Shown: one piece after another, positions 34,011-41,806 of the stretch | Numbering within the stretch: the stretch's first letter is position 1 | Layout: each line of letters begins with the position of its first letter | Origin: CALITV01 sp964415795 | GTDB lineage: Bacteria > UBP6 > UBA1177 > JAKLFG01 | Assembly: GCA_964415795.1 (NCBI GenBank) | Contig: CAYQBN010000004.1 | Location: 62,001 to 126,000 of the forward strand | DNA length: 64,000 bases | Direction of reading: 5' to 3' | Position numbers and translations under genes: made by a program | The notes under the pieces: model-generated | What the model was told of the DNA's origin: nothing | Database searches by the model: none | Seen by the model: the letters and a program-made list of their open reading frames with translations, nothing else

Positions 34011-34220
34011 CTAGTGGTCGTGAGTGCAACCGGGGCAACACCTCTTCGCGCCGGCAGGACACACCGACGCCGCCTCCTTCGTGATGACCGCCCCGAGCGA
34101 CACCTTCTTCGCGAGCTCACCGCCGCACCGTTCGCATACGGTCAGCGGCGCATCGCTCATCTTTTGCGTCACCTCGAATTCGGCCCCGCACGACCGGCAC
34201 ACATACTCGTAAATAGGCAT
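34011..34220 (-). CDS. FmdB-family zinc-ribbon protein
   Basis: 69-residue protein beginning MPIYEYVCRSCGAEFEV, the standard FmdB-type zinc-ribbon opening with a second CxxC at CERCGGEL. The C-terminus is Cys/His-rich (CPAGAKRCCPGCTHDH), which may bind another metal. FmdB was first described as a regulatory protein of amide metabolism, but most members have no known function. ATG 34220 is used because the family always starts MPxYEY. It lies downstream of dut by 14 bp and is probably the last gene of the rpsO-pnp-dut transcript. Confidence 0.85.
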   Translation of the reverse strand: MPIYEYVCRSCGAEFEVTQKMSDAPLTVCERCGGELAKKVSLGAVITKEAASVCPAGAKRCCPGCTHDH

Positions 34221-34234
34221 TGCACGACTCCCTG

Positions 34235-34696
34235 TCACCGCCCCGTATGCCCGAACCCACCGGCACCGCGCCCCGACGCCGCGAGATCCTCTGTAGGCAC
34301 GAACACCGCCTTCTCGACCCTCGCGAGAACAAGTTGCGCGATCCGGTCACCCTTCTTCACTACGAACTCCTTATCGGAAAGGTTGGCGAGGATTACTTTC
34401 ACCTCTCCGCGATAGTCGCTGTCTATGGTGCCGGGAGAATTGAGCACGAATATGCCCTCACGGAGCGCAAGCCCCGACCGCGACCTGACCTGCAGCTCCC
34501 AACCCGTCGGAATCTCACAAAAAAGACCGGTCGGAACGACACCCCATCCATGAGCAGGAATGACCGCATCTGTTGCGGCGCAGACATCGGCACCTGACGC
34601 CCCCTCGGTTTGGTAGGCAGGGATCGGCAGAGCGGCACCAGCCCTTGCTATCTTAACGGAAATACCGTCAGCCGACTTTAGGGTGTTTCTTGGCAT
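34235..34696 (-). CDS. dut: dUTP diphosphatase (dUTPase)
   Basis: 153-residue trimeric-type dUTPase that converts dUTP to dUMP and PPi, keeping uracil out of DNA and feeding dTMP synthesis. Conserved motifs in order: GASGADVCA (1), QVRSRSGLAL (2), GTIDSDYRGEV (3), GDRIAQLVL (4) and the C-terminal GRGAGGFGHTG (5). ATG 34696 gives a normal family length but overlaps the 3' end of pnp by 29 bp in another frame. Its ribosome site is weak, so a later non-ATG start near 34655 cannot be excluded. Confidence 0.94.
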   Translation of the reverse strand: MPRNTLKSADGISVKIARAGAALPIPAYQTEGASGADVCAATDAVIPAHGWGVVPTGLFCEIPTGWELQVRSRSGLALREGIFVLNSPGTIDSDYRGEVKVILANLSDKEFVVKKGDRIAQLVLARVEKAVFVPTEDLAASGRGAGGFGHTGR

Positions 34697-36965
34697 CGCC
34701 GTGCGGTTTACGGTCACGATGTTTGTCCTCGCGGCGATCGTTCTTGTGATCGCGGGAATGCTCGCGGTCGCCGTCGCGCCGGTCGCGTTCAGCGTGCCGT
34801 TCACGGCGCGGCTCTTCCTCAGTGCTCTCGCTGGAGAAGTCGCGTTCGAAATCGGAAGGCTTCATACTCAGGCGGAACTTTCCACCCGGCTCCACCTCGA
34901 CGCAGATGACGCGGACCTTCTGACCTATCGAAAGGACATCGCGCACATCCTCTATGCGACGGTCGGCGATGCGACTGACATGGAGCAACCCGACGACGCC
35001 CGGCAGGACCTCGACGAAGGCACCATAGTCCTCGATGCGGGTAACGGTCCCCTCGTATATCTTTCCTTTTTCGGCCTCGTCGGTGAACGAACGAACCAAC
35101 GCGATCGTGGCCTCGAGGACCGACGCGTCGCGCGCCGCGATGAGCACCGAACCGTCCTGCTGCACCTCTATCTCGGCGCCGGTCTTGTCTATGATGGACT
35201 TAATGTTCTTGCCGCCGACGCCGATGAGGTCCCGTATCCGCTCGGGATTTATCTGGATGGTCACCAGCTTGGGGGCGAGCGGCGAGAGTTCCGGGCGATG
35301 CGCTGGAAGCGCCTTCTCCATCTCCCCGATGATGTGGAGACGGCCTTCCCGCGCCTGAGCAAGCGCCCGTTCCATCACCTCGCGCGGCAAACCGTGTATC
35401 TTGATGTCCATCTGTATGGCGGTGATGCCGTCGCGTGTTCCAGCCACCTTGAAATCCATATCACCGAGATGGTCCTCGTCACCCATGATATCGGAAAGGA
35501 TCGCGTAGTTCTCGTTCTCCTTGATGAGGCCCATCGCGATGCCGGCGACATGCTTCTTATAAGGTATTCCTGCGTCCATGAGCGCGAGGCACCCCGAGCA
35601 GACGCTCGCCATCGAAGAGGAACCGTTCGACTCGAGTATCTCCGAAACGACACGGGTAGTGTAAGGAAACTCTTCAGAAGTGGGCATGAGCGGCTTGAGC
35701 GCCCGTTCGGCGAGGTTCCCGTGACCGATCTCGCGGCGTCCCGGAGCCTTGAGACGGCTTACTTCGCCAACGGAGAATGGTGGGAAGTTGTAGTGGAACA
35801 TGAATTTCTTGCTCGTCTCCTCGACGACGGTGTCTATCCGCTGTTCGTCGGAACCGACCCCGAGCGTTATCGTACCGAGCGATTGCGTCTCTCCTCGAGT
35901 GAAGATGGCGGAACCATGCACATTAGGAAGCACCCCGACCTCGATCCAGATCGGACGGATATCGGTAGTGCCGCGGCCGTCTATCCGTTGCCCCTTCTCG
36001 GTGATCATGCGGCGCATGGTCCGCTTGAGGATCTCCTCAAAGAGTTTGTGCGCCCGCACCGTGGTCTTTTCGAGGTCTTCGCCTTCAATGAAGATGGTGC
36101 CGCTCTCGACCGCCTCTTTGATGCGTGCATCGACCTCGGCTTTGATCGTATCGATCGCCGCATAGCGTGCCAGTTTCTCACGAATAATAAGTGCTTCCGG
36201 TATCTTATCTGCGACGAAGAGTTCAATGAAGTTACGAAGGGCAGAGTCATCCTTGATTTCTGGAGGCTGCCGTTTCACCGGAGCCACTTGGGCAACGAGT
36301 GACTCTTGCAGAGTAATGAGCGGCTGGATCGCCTGATGACCAAAGGCAAGCGCCTCGGTCATCTCGGCCTCGGTCGCCTCGCGTGCCTCCCCCTCCACCA
36401 TGATGATAGAGTCGCGGTTCGCTGCCATGACGATGTTGAGGCGCGCATCCTTTTGAAGTTCCGGAGAGGGGTTGATAAGATAATGCCCCTCCTTTAGGAC
36501 GACGCGGACCGCTCCGATGGGACCGAGGAATGGGATGTCGGAGACCATGAGGGCCGCCGAAGCGGCGGTGACCGCGGCGACACGGGGATCAGCGTTCTCG
36601 TCATGGGAGAGCAGCGTCACGATGATCTGTGTCTCGTTGCGATACCAGTCAGGGAACAGCGGGCGTATCGGACGGTCTATGATGCGCGCCGACAGCTTTT
36701 CGTCGGTGTTCGGCTGGCTTTCACGTTTCAAGAATCCACCGGGGAAACGGCCGGCGGCATAGAACTTCTCGATGTAATCGACCGAAAGGGGGAAGAAATC
36801 CTGCTCCGCGGGCGCTTCGCCCTTCGCGGCGACCACCGTAGCCAATAGGACGGTGTTGCCGTAGCGGCACCAGACGGCGCCGTCAGCTTGTTTGGCGTAC
36901 TTGCCGGTCTCCAATGTGAAAGGAAGACCTTGAAAGTCAATGGACTTGGCATGATGCGTTTTCAT
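34668..36965 (-). CDS. pnp: polyribonucleotide nucleotidyltransferase (PNPase)
   Basis: 765-residue 3'-5' phosphorolytic exoribonuclease that degrades mRNA. Two RNase PH domains carry FPLSVDYIEKFYAAGRFPGG and the second-domain RRE(I)GHG and DIMGDEDHLGDMD motifs. They are followed by a KH domain (DLIGVGGKNIKSIIDKTGA) and an S1 domain (GTVTRIEDYGAFVEVLPG). The tail after S1 is about 45 residues of Arg, Asp, His and Lys, longer and more charged than usual, perhaps RNA- or partner-binding. GAGG precedes the ATG. It is the second gene after rpsO, the classical bacterial order. Confidence 0.97.
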   Translation of the reverse strand: MKTHHAKSIDFQGLPFTLETGKYAKQADGAVWCRYGNTVLLATVVAAKGEAPAEQDFFPLSVDYIEKFYAAGRFPGGFLKRESQPNTDEKLSARIIDRPIRPLFPDWYRNETQIIVTLLSHDENADPRVAAVTAASAALMVSDIPFLGPIGAVRVVLKEGHYLINPSPELQKDARLNIVMAANRDSIIMVEGEAREATEAEMTEALAFGHQAIQPLITLQESLVAQVAPVKRQPPEIKDDSALRNFIELFVADKIPEALIIREKLARYAAIDTIKAEVDARIKEAVESGTIFIEGEDLEKTTVRAHKLFEEILKRTMRRMITEKGQRIDGRGTTDIRPIWIEVGVLPNVHGSAIFTRGETQSLGTITLGVGSDEQRIDTVVEETSKKFMFHYNFPPFSVGEVSRLKAPGRREIGHGNLAERALKPLMPTSEEFPYTTRVVSEILESNGSSSMASVCSGCLALMDAGIPYKKHVAGIAMGLIKENENYAILSDIMGDEDHLGDMDFKVAGTRDGITAIQMDIKIHGLPREVMERALAQAREGRLHIIGEMEKALPAHRPELSPLAPKLVTIQINPERIRDLIGVGGKNIKSIIDKTGAEIEVQQDGSVLIAARDASVLEATIALVRSFTDEAEKGKIYEGTVTRIEDYGAFVEVLPGVVGLLHVSRIADRRIEDVRDVLSIGQKVRVICVEVEPGGKFRLSMKPSDFERDFSSESTEEEPRRERHAERDRRDGDREHSRDHKNDRREDKHRDRKPHGDAKKHPKVG

Positions 36966-37028
36966 TTGGATTACCTCGTTGTCGGGGATGAGGACGGTGT
37001 GGATGTTCGTGGGACACGAATCTGTTCG

Positions 37029-37295
37029 TTACTTGCGGAGCCCGAGCTCCTTGATGAGGTCGTTGTAGCGCGCGAAATCGTTGTCCTTGAGATACTTGAG
37101 CAGTTTCATGCGCTTGCCGACCATTTTGAGCAGGCCGACCCGTCCGTGGTTATCTTTTTTGTGCACCTTGAAATGTTCGGTAAGTTGGTTGATGCGGGTA
37201 GTCAGAAGCGCGATCTGTACTTCTGGGGAACCGGTATCATGATCGTGCTTCTTAAACTTGCTGATTACATTCTGCTTCATCACTTTTTCCAGCAT
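37029..37295 (-). CDS. rpsO: 30S ribosomal protein S15
   Basis: 88-residue S15, a primary 16S rRNA-binding protein. The family core is seen in HDTGSPEVQIALLTTRINQL, the helical HKKDNHGR and the C-terminal end IKELGLRK. ATG 37295 is preferred over ATG 37307 because the GGAGGA that would serve it lies between the two and because 88-89 residues is the usual length. It is first in rpsO-pnp-dut-fmdB and is read from a clear promoter. In many bacteria S15 represses its own translation; no such structure is obvious here. Confidence 0.96.
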   Translation of the reverse strand: MLEKVMKQNVISKFKKHDHDTGSPEVQIALLTTRINQLTEHFKVHKKDNHGRVGLLKMVGKRMKLLKYLKDNDFARYNDLIKELGLRK

Positions 37296-37337
37296 CCATT
37301 CCTCCATCGGAGAGAAATCACACTTCCAACTTGAGGC

Positions 37338-37365
37338 ATCATACCGTGAAAAAGGAGAAAGTCAA
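37338..37365 (-). promoter_or_regulatory. promoter of rpsO-pnp
   Basis: On the minus strand TTGACT (37360-37365), a 16-bp spacer and TATGAT (37338-37343). The -35 box sits exactly in the loop of the inverted repeat 37351-37379. Confidence 0.75.
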
Positions 37366-37379
37366 CATTATTCTCCTTT
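37351..37379 (-). terminator. 9-bp inverted repeat: terminator of the panC operon or rpsO operator
   Basis: AAAGGAGAA (37351-37359) and TTCTCCTTT (37371-37379) are exact reverse complements with an 11-bp spacer. Read on the minus strand, the hairpin ends in CTCCTTTTTC, a modest T-run, and lies just downstream of the nucleoside-recognition gene. It would end that transcript while carrying the rpsO -35 box in its loop. Confidence 0.5.
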
Positions 37380-37410
37380 AGCCGAGCGGGAAACCGTGAA
37401 AAGCCCTGTG

Positions 37411-38373
37411 CTATCTCCCACTAAGGAAAAGCGTGGCAAAATGCCGTTCGTCCATGCGTGCGGCAAGGCGCACGATCATTCCAACGACCGCTACGGCAAA
37501 AAGAGCACGCGCGACAAACAATCCCGACCAGTGACCGCCGAGCGACATCATGAGAAGGGTGTCCTCGATGAGGCTGTGGCAGAGCCCCAGAAACGCCATC
37601 GAGAAAAAAAGATCTCGCCGCGCGATGCGCCCGGTCTCGGCCTCCCGGATGATGAGCGCTCCGCCATAGGAGATCCCAAGCGTCATGCCGACGATGGTGA
37701 GGGCTGTCACTTCACGCCCGATACCAATGAAGGAAAGTACTGGACCAAAGAGGCGATTCATGAGAGAGATCACACCTATCTTTTTGAGGATCGCCATGAG
37801 CAGGAGCAGAGCACAAATAACGAGGAATATCATGGCGTAGTTGCGGAGTTCGCCGAACACCCAGCTCGCCCACGAAGAGTCAACAGGGCTGGATGAAGCC
37901 CACGAAATGACCGAGAGATTTTCCAGTGTACCGGTCAACCGATAGCCAAAAACAAGTAACATGCCGAGAAAATAAGCACAACCAACGCGCAAGACGAGCA
38001 TGGCGAGAAGAGATGCCCCCGCCTTGCGCGCCACCTGCAGTTCGACCGGCAACGAATGGGCGACGAGCATCATCGTTGTAAGGACGGTCGCCTGCGCGAC
38101 AGTGAGCGGATAATCGTTCGAAAGTGACACGAAGGCCAAAATGCCGCCATAAAGGTTCGTGACCATCCCGGTCACCCACACGAGCCCCATCGCCCCGGGA
38201 AGGCCGAGAGATTCCATCACTGGTCCGAATGCGGTACCGATAACTTCTATCACACCGGTTTCCTTGAGGATCTTTATAACGATGGAGACGGGTATCATGA
38301 TGCGGAAGAGAATGAGGCTCGTTTTCACCGCATCGACAAAAAATTCACGGAGAAGAAGCCAAAGGCGTCGCAT
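37411..38373 (-). CDS. nucleoside-recognition (Gate) domain membrane protein
   Basis: 320-residue polytopic protein with about eight helices in two similar halves. Each half holds a nucleoside-recognition/Gate-like segment (FRIMIPVSIVIKILKETGV...GFPVM-like, and GISYGGALIIREAETG near residues 232-247). The family includes SpmA/SpmB and YjiH-like proteins. Transport of nucleosides or other small solutes is suspected, but no substrate is proven. It is the last gene of the panC-aminotransferase-folK operon and begins 3 bp past the small-protein stop. No signal of truncation. Confidence 0.82.
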   Translation of the reverse strand: MRRLWLLLREFFVDAVKTSLILFRIMIPVSIVIKILKETGVIEVIGTAFGPVMESLGLPGAMGLVWVTGMVTNLYGGILAFVSLSNDYPLTVAQATVLTTMMLVAHSLPVELQVARKAGASLLAMLVLRVGCAYFLGMLLVFGYRLTGTLENLSVISWASSSPVDSSWASWVFGELRNYAMIFLVICALLLLMAILKKIGVISLMNRLFGPVLSFIGIGREVTALTIVGMTLGISYGGALIIREAETGRIARRDLFFSMAFLGLCHSLIEDTLLMMSLGGHWSGLFVARALFAVAVVGMIVRLAARMDERHFATLFLSGR

Positions 38374-38375
38374 GT

Positions 38376-38702
38376 TCAGCGACGGGAAGCGCGGCGCGAA
38401 GAAGAGTGAGACCCCCGTTCCCCTCTCTCTCTCCGCCGAAAACCGACACGGATCTCGAGTTCAAGATTCTCCAGAGCCCCCTCGATCGCCTTTTCGACAT
38501 CGATTTTCTCAAGAAACTTGGCAAGTTCTCGGGCGAGAATGACCTTCGCCTCATTTTTCAGCTTTCCCCCGTGCTGTACGATCTGCGCGGCGACCTCGCG
38601 CGTGATGAGCGCCGAAAGGTCGAGCTGATCGGCGATGATGTCTTTGAGCTCGTCGGGTATCGGAGCCCGGTCGAGCAGTCGTCCCACCAGACGATTTTTC
38701 AT
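38376..38702 (-). CDS. small hypothetical protein, helical with basic tail
   Basis: 108-residue protein I cannot assign. It is mostly amphipathic helix (LIADQLDLSALITREV-like and ILARELAKFLEKIDVEKAIEGA). It ends in an Arg/Ser-rich tail of about 25 residues. Its ATG overlaps the folK stop (ATGA) and its stop is next to the start of the following gene, which supports real translation. It could be a small regulatory or scaffold protein; that is a guess. The basic tail might bind nucleic acid or membranes. Confidence 0.6.
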   Translation of the reverse strand: MKNRLVGRLLDRAPIPDELKDIIADQLDLSALITREVAAQIVQHGGKLKNEAKVILARELAKFLEKIDVEKAIEGALENLELEIRVGFRRRERGERGSHSSSRRASRR

Positions 38703-39184
38703 GACGCTGCCTCCTCTATTTTTTCGACCCGTTGTCCCCCAAGGTCCGTCTCAGGAACGGACGCCACTTCACGCGCAAACGGCTCGAAAAGGGCCGCCAC
38801 CTCGCGTGCCGGTTCGACGACGAAGCGGCGCCCACGCCAACGGGGATGGGGAATCTCGAGAGAGTTCGAACGATAACTCCCAGTCTCGGAAAGAATGATA
38901 TCTATATCTATGGTGCGCGGCCCGTTCCGTACTTCCCGCCGACGCCCGAGGAGCATCTCGGTTCGGGCGACGATCGCCAACATCTTTTCTGGGTCATCCG
39001 GTCCTTCGACGAGAGCGGCGGCATTCACAAAATCATCCTGCGGCGGCGCATCGAGCGGCGCAGTGCGGTAAAAAGAGGAGCAAGAAAGCGTACGGACTCC
39101 CTGTGATTCGAGTTCGCGGAGTGCTCCACGAAGCATACCGACCTTGTCGCCGATATTTGATCCAAGCGACAGGAGGTACTTCAT
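38699..39184 (-). CDS. folK: 2-amino-4-hydroxy-6-hydroxymethyldihydropteridine pyrophosphokinase
   Basis: 161-residue HPPK that transfers pyrophosphate from ATP to 6-hydroxymethyl-7,8-dihydropterin in folate synthesis. Motifs are LLSLGSNIGDK at the N-terminus, SSFYRTAPL, the metal/ATP segment RNGPRTIDIDIIL and PHPRWRGRRFV. ATG 39184 is chosen because HPPK homology starts there and it forms an ATGA overlap with the aminotransferase stop. The frame upstream is not coding. Grouping with panC places two B-vitamin cofactor genes together. Confidence 0.95.
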   Translation of the reverse strand: MKYLLSLGSNIGDKVGMLRGALRELESQGVRTLSCSSFYRTAPLDAPPQDDFVNAAALVEGPDDPEKMLAIVARTEMLLGRRREVRNGPRTIDIDIILSETGSYRSNSLEIPHPRWRGRRFVVEPAREVAALFEPFAREVASVPETDLGGQRVEKIEEAAS

Positions 39185-40344
39185 CGCAACGGCCCTTGCG
39201 CAATGCGGCGTGCCGCTTCGGAGGTATCTTCTCGCGAGCGGGTGATCGCTATCCGGAACCACCCCTCTCCCCGTTTACCGAAAGCGGTTCCCGGAGTCAC
39301 CAGAAGATGTCGCTCGACGAGCAGTTTCTCGGCAAATACTGCTGAAGCCGCTCCCCCGGGAGTCCTCACCCAGAGATAGAAACCGGCACCCGAGTCGAAG
39401 AAGGAAAAACCAGCCAGACGCAGCGCCTCGGAAAGAATGGTACGGTTTTCTCGGTAAAACTGGCGTGACGGTGCGATCGCTGCATCGGGGAGTTCGAGTG
39501 CCGCGATGCCGGCATATTGGATCGGTTCGAAAGGAGCCGAATCCTGCAGTCCTTTTACCTTGACGAGCGCTTGAATGAGGCGACTATTCCCGCAGGCCCA
39601 CCCAAGGCGCCAGCCGGTCATGCCATAGGTCTTGGAAAAAGAAAAGAACTCGACGGTCCGTTCACGACGCGGATCGAATTGAAGAGCGGCCGGCGGTGGA
39701 GTCTCGCCATAGATTTCACAGTAAGCGCTGTCAGCACAAACCACCCAATCGTATCGCTCGGCATGACGGTAAAGTTTCTTGAAGAATTTCGCATCGGCGA
39801 TCGCACCGGTCGGGTTGGCGGGAAAATTCACGAAGACGAGTCTCACCCGGCGACAGGTTTCTTCAGAGAGCGCCTCGAGGTCCGGTAAAAAGCCCTTTTC
39901 GGCCGTAAGGGGAAGAGGGACCACCGCTCCTCCCGCCTGGGTGACTGCCTGTGCATAGACCGGGTACCCAGGATCGGGAACGAGGGCCATGTCGCCGGGA
40001 TCGAGGACCGTTTGCGGAAAACGAAAAAGCCCCTCTTTGGAACCGATGAGCGCCGTTATCTCGTGATCGGGGTCAAGCGCAACACCGAACCGGCGACGCA
40101 TCCATACCGCTATCGATTGCCGCAGAGGAACGATGCCGTTGTAAGAGGAATAATGGTGCCGTTGAGGACGCCCGGCCTCCTCGCGAAGCGCCGCCACTGC
40201 CGCATCGGGTGCCGGGATAACGGTATCACCGATGGAAAGATCAACGATATGATGTCCTTGTGCCTCCATTTCTCGTTTTCGGACAAGAATGGTCGCAAAA
40301 GGATATGCCGGCTGAGAGACAATGCGCTGGGCAACGCGGACCAT
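39181..40344 (-). CDS. class I/II PLP-dependent aminotransferase
   Basis: 387-residue fold-type I aminotransferase. The PLP lysine is in FSFSKTYGMTGWRLGW (about residue 233), the phosphate and Asp region in VFVNFPANPTGA and CADSAYCEIYG, and the carboxylate Arg near the C-terminus in WFRIAIT. The sequence is closest in style to LL-diaminopimelate/alanine-type enzymes (start ...YPFATILVRKREMEAQG). Substrate cannot be fixed; a role in lysine/peptidoglycan precursor or aspartate-family synthesis is possible. ATG 40344 lies 2 bp after the panC stop with GGAGAG upstream. Confidence 0.85.
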   Translation of the reverse strand: MVRVAQRIVSQPAYPFATILVRKREMEAQGHHIVDLSIGDTVIPAPDAAVAALREEAGRPQRHHYSSYNGIVPLRQSIAVWMRRRFGVALDPDHEITALIGSKEGLFRFPQTVLDPGDMALVPDPGYPVYAQAVTQAGGAVVPLPLTAEKGFLPDLEALSEETCRRVRLVFVNFPANPTGAIADAKFFKKLYRHAERYDWVVCADSAYCEIYGETPPPAALQFDPRRERTVEFFSFSKTYGMTGWRLGWACGNSRLIQALVKVKGLQDSAPFEPIQYAGIAALELPDAAIAPSRQFYRENRTILSEALRLAGFSFFDSGAGFYLWVRTPGGAASAVFAEKLLVERHLLVTPGTAFGKRGEGWFRIAITRSREDTSEAARRIAQGPLR

Positions 40345-40346
40345 CG

Positions 40347-41207
40347 TTACTCTCCGAAAAGCGGCAGATTGTCTATGAGCCGTGTGCTCCCCACATGCAC
40401 CGCCACGAAAAGACGCGAACGATTCATGATGAAGGCGGTCTTTTCGAGCGTATCGGCATGACGGATCTCGAAGTAATCTATCTTCGCCTCCGGGATCTCC
40501 TTCAGCAGAAGCGCCCTTCCTTCTTCCTCGATCCTTTCGACCGGAAGCGCAATGCGGTCGAAACGGACCTGTTCCGCGCGCTCCCGGCACTGTCGCATGA
40601 CACGATAGATCGCCGACGCCTTCGACCGTTCTTCAGACGAAAGGTACCGATTGCGGCTCGACAAGGCGAGACCATCGGGATCCCGCACCGTACCGACCGC
40701 GACTATTTCGATGGGAAATCCTAGATCCGCAACGAGCCGCTTGATGATGAGCAACTGCTGATAATCCTTCTCGCCGAAGAAGGAGTGAGTCGGTTGCACG
40801 AGGTTGAAAAGCAAGCTGACGACATGCACGACCCCATCGAAATGTCCCGGTCGATGAGCTCCGCAGAGAACTCCTGAAAGGCGTGGATCGACCGTCACGC
40901 GCACGAGAGGCTCTTCGGGGTACATGACCGAGACCGGAGGCAGGAACACCACTGCCGCTCCCGTCGCCTCGCAGAGTGCAAGATCCTCCGCTTCGGTGCG
41001 CGGGTACTTTGCGAAATCCTCGTTGGGACCGAACTGCCGCGGATTGACGAAAATGGATACCACCGTCGCATCGGTCGTTCGCACTGAAGTTTCGATGAGT
41101 CGTCGGTGCCCCTCGTGCAAAGCGCCCATCGTCGGCACGAATCCTATGCGGCCACCAAGGTCGGCCCTCACCCTTCGCAATTCGGAAACTGTCCGTACGA
41201 CATGCAT
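40347..41207 (-). CDS. panC: pantothenate synthetase
   Basis: 286-residue enzyme that joins pantoate and beta-alanine with ATP to make pantothenate for coenzyme A. Signature motifs are VPTMGALHEGHRRLI (HxGH), SIFVNPRQFGPNEDF, FFGEKDYQQLLII and LSSRNRYLS. Length is normal. It heads the panC-aminotransferase-folK operon. The Shine-Dalgarno AGAGG lies in the loop of a 6-bp hairpin directly before the ATG, which might tune translation. No panB or panD is in the window. Confidence 0.97.
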   Translation of the reverse strand: MHVVRTVSELRRVRADLGGRIGFVPTMGALHEGHRRLIETSVRTTDATVVSIFVNPRQFGPNEDFAKYPRTEAEDLALCEATGAAVVFLPPVSVMYPEEPLVRVTVDPRLSGVLCGAHRPGHFDGVVHVVSLLFNLVQPTHSFFGEKDYQQLLIIKRLVADLGFPIEIVAVGTVRDPDGLALSSRNRYLSSEERSKASAIYRVMRQCRERAEQVRFDRIALPVERIEEEGRALLLKEIPEAKIDYFEIRHADTLEKTAFIMNRSRLFVAVHVGSTRLIDNLPLFGE

Positions 41208-41208
41208 G

Positions 41209-41224
41209 GAACAACCTCTTGTTC
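41209..41224 (-). promoter_or_regulatory. hairpin presenting the panC ribosome-binding site
   Basis: GAACAA and TTGTTC form an exact 6-bp stem around a 4-base loop. Read on the minus strand the loop is GAGG, the probable Shine-Dalgarno, and the ATG follows the stem by one base. Whether it hides or displays the site is unknown. Confidence 0.4.
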
Positions 41225-41384
41225 TGTTTCCATCGAGGAGCCTATACCAGAAATCGGAACTAAAAAAAAGTTCTCATCCTCTGGGAACCGGTTTTTGGAC
41301 AAGATAATAGTTGCGCTACATTAAAATTCCTCTCGACCGCTATGGCAAGAACGACAATTTCCCGGCTCGATTTATGCTTGGGGT

Positions 41385-41412
41385 AAAAAGGTGCCGAAAT
41401 GTCGGCCTTTTT
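41385..41412 (+). terminator. terminator-like hairpin in the leader of the MarR-like gene
   Basis: AAAAAGgtGCCGA pairs with TCGGCCTTTTT around an AATG loop (11 pairs, 2-base bulge). It has an A-tract before and a T-tract after the GC stem, like a bidirectional intrinsic terminator. It lies 25 bp before the MarR-like start, after a weak TTGGAC/TACATT promoter-like pair near 41295-41325. It may be an attenuator. Confidence 0.5.
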
Positions 41413-41436
41413 AGGATAACGAATGGAGGAAAAAAG

Positions 41437-41796
41437 ATGGTTGCTGCGTGCAAGTTCATCGGGATGCGAGATGTTCTTAAAAGTATCTATGCCTTCGAGA
41501 CCTTTCTTTTTGGCAAATTCGACCTTTGTCTCAATGAAGCCATGGTGTTATGCATGCTTGAGCAGGGAACCGAACGGAGTACAAAACTTGCACAAGCGCT
41601 CGGCGTTACTTACTCGCTCATGTCGAGAACGCTCGAAAAAAAAAAAAAAAAAGGGCTCGTAAATCGAAAAATCGGCGAGACCGACAAGCGTGAGATGTAC
41701 TTCATTTTGACAAAAAATGGCAAAGATTTACTGACAAAAATTGTCGAAGAGTACGATTTTCGCGAATTCGTGAAGGCCTGCAAAAAGGCCGGTTGA
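41437..41796 (+). CDS. MarR-like winged-helix regulator with an A17 tract
   Basis: 119-residue DNA-binding protein. The order helix (NEAMVLCMLEQG), helix-turn-helix (STKLAQALGVTYSLMSRTLE) and wing (KGLVNRKIGETDKREMYFILT) matches the MarR family, though short. ATG 41437 follows GGAGGA by 6 bp. The recognition helix ends in Glu followed by five Lys, encoded in a run of 17 A (41636-41652). A gain or loss of one A moves to a frame that stops within a few codons and removes the wing. Base and codon use is clearly more AT-rich than its neighbours, suggesting transfer. Target genes are unknown. Confidence 0.8.
   Translation: MVAACKFIGMRDVLKSIYAFETFLFGKFDLCLNEAMVLCMLEQGTERSTKLAQALGVTYSLMSRTLEKKKKKGLVNRKIGETDKREMYFILTKNGKDLLTKIVEEYDFREFVKACKKAG
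41636..41652 (+). repeat. homopolymer run A17 inside the MarR-like coding sequence
   Basis: Seventeen consecutive A, read as the last two bases of a Glu codon plus five AAA Lys codons. With 16 A the next codons read GGC TCG TAA, so translation stops before the wing. Such tracts are prone to polymerase slippage and to replication or sequencing length errors. Confidence 0.9.
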
Positions 41797-41806
41797 GATC
41801 CCGCCC

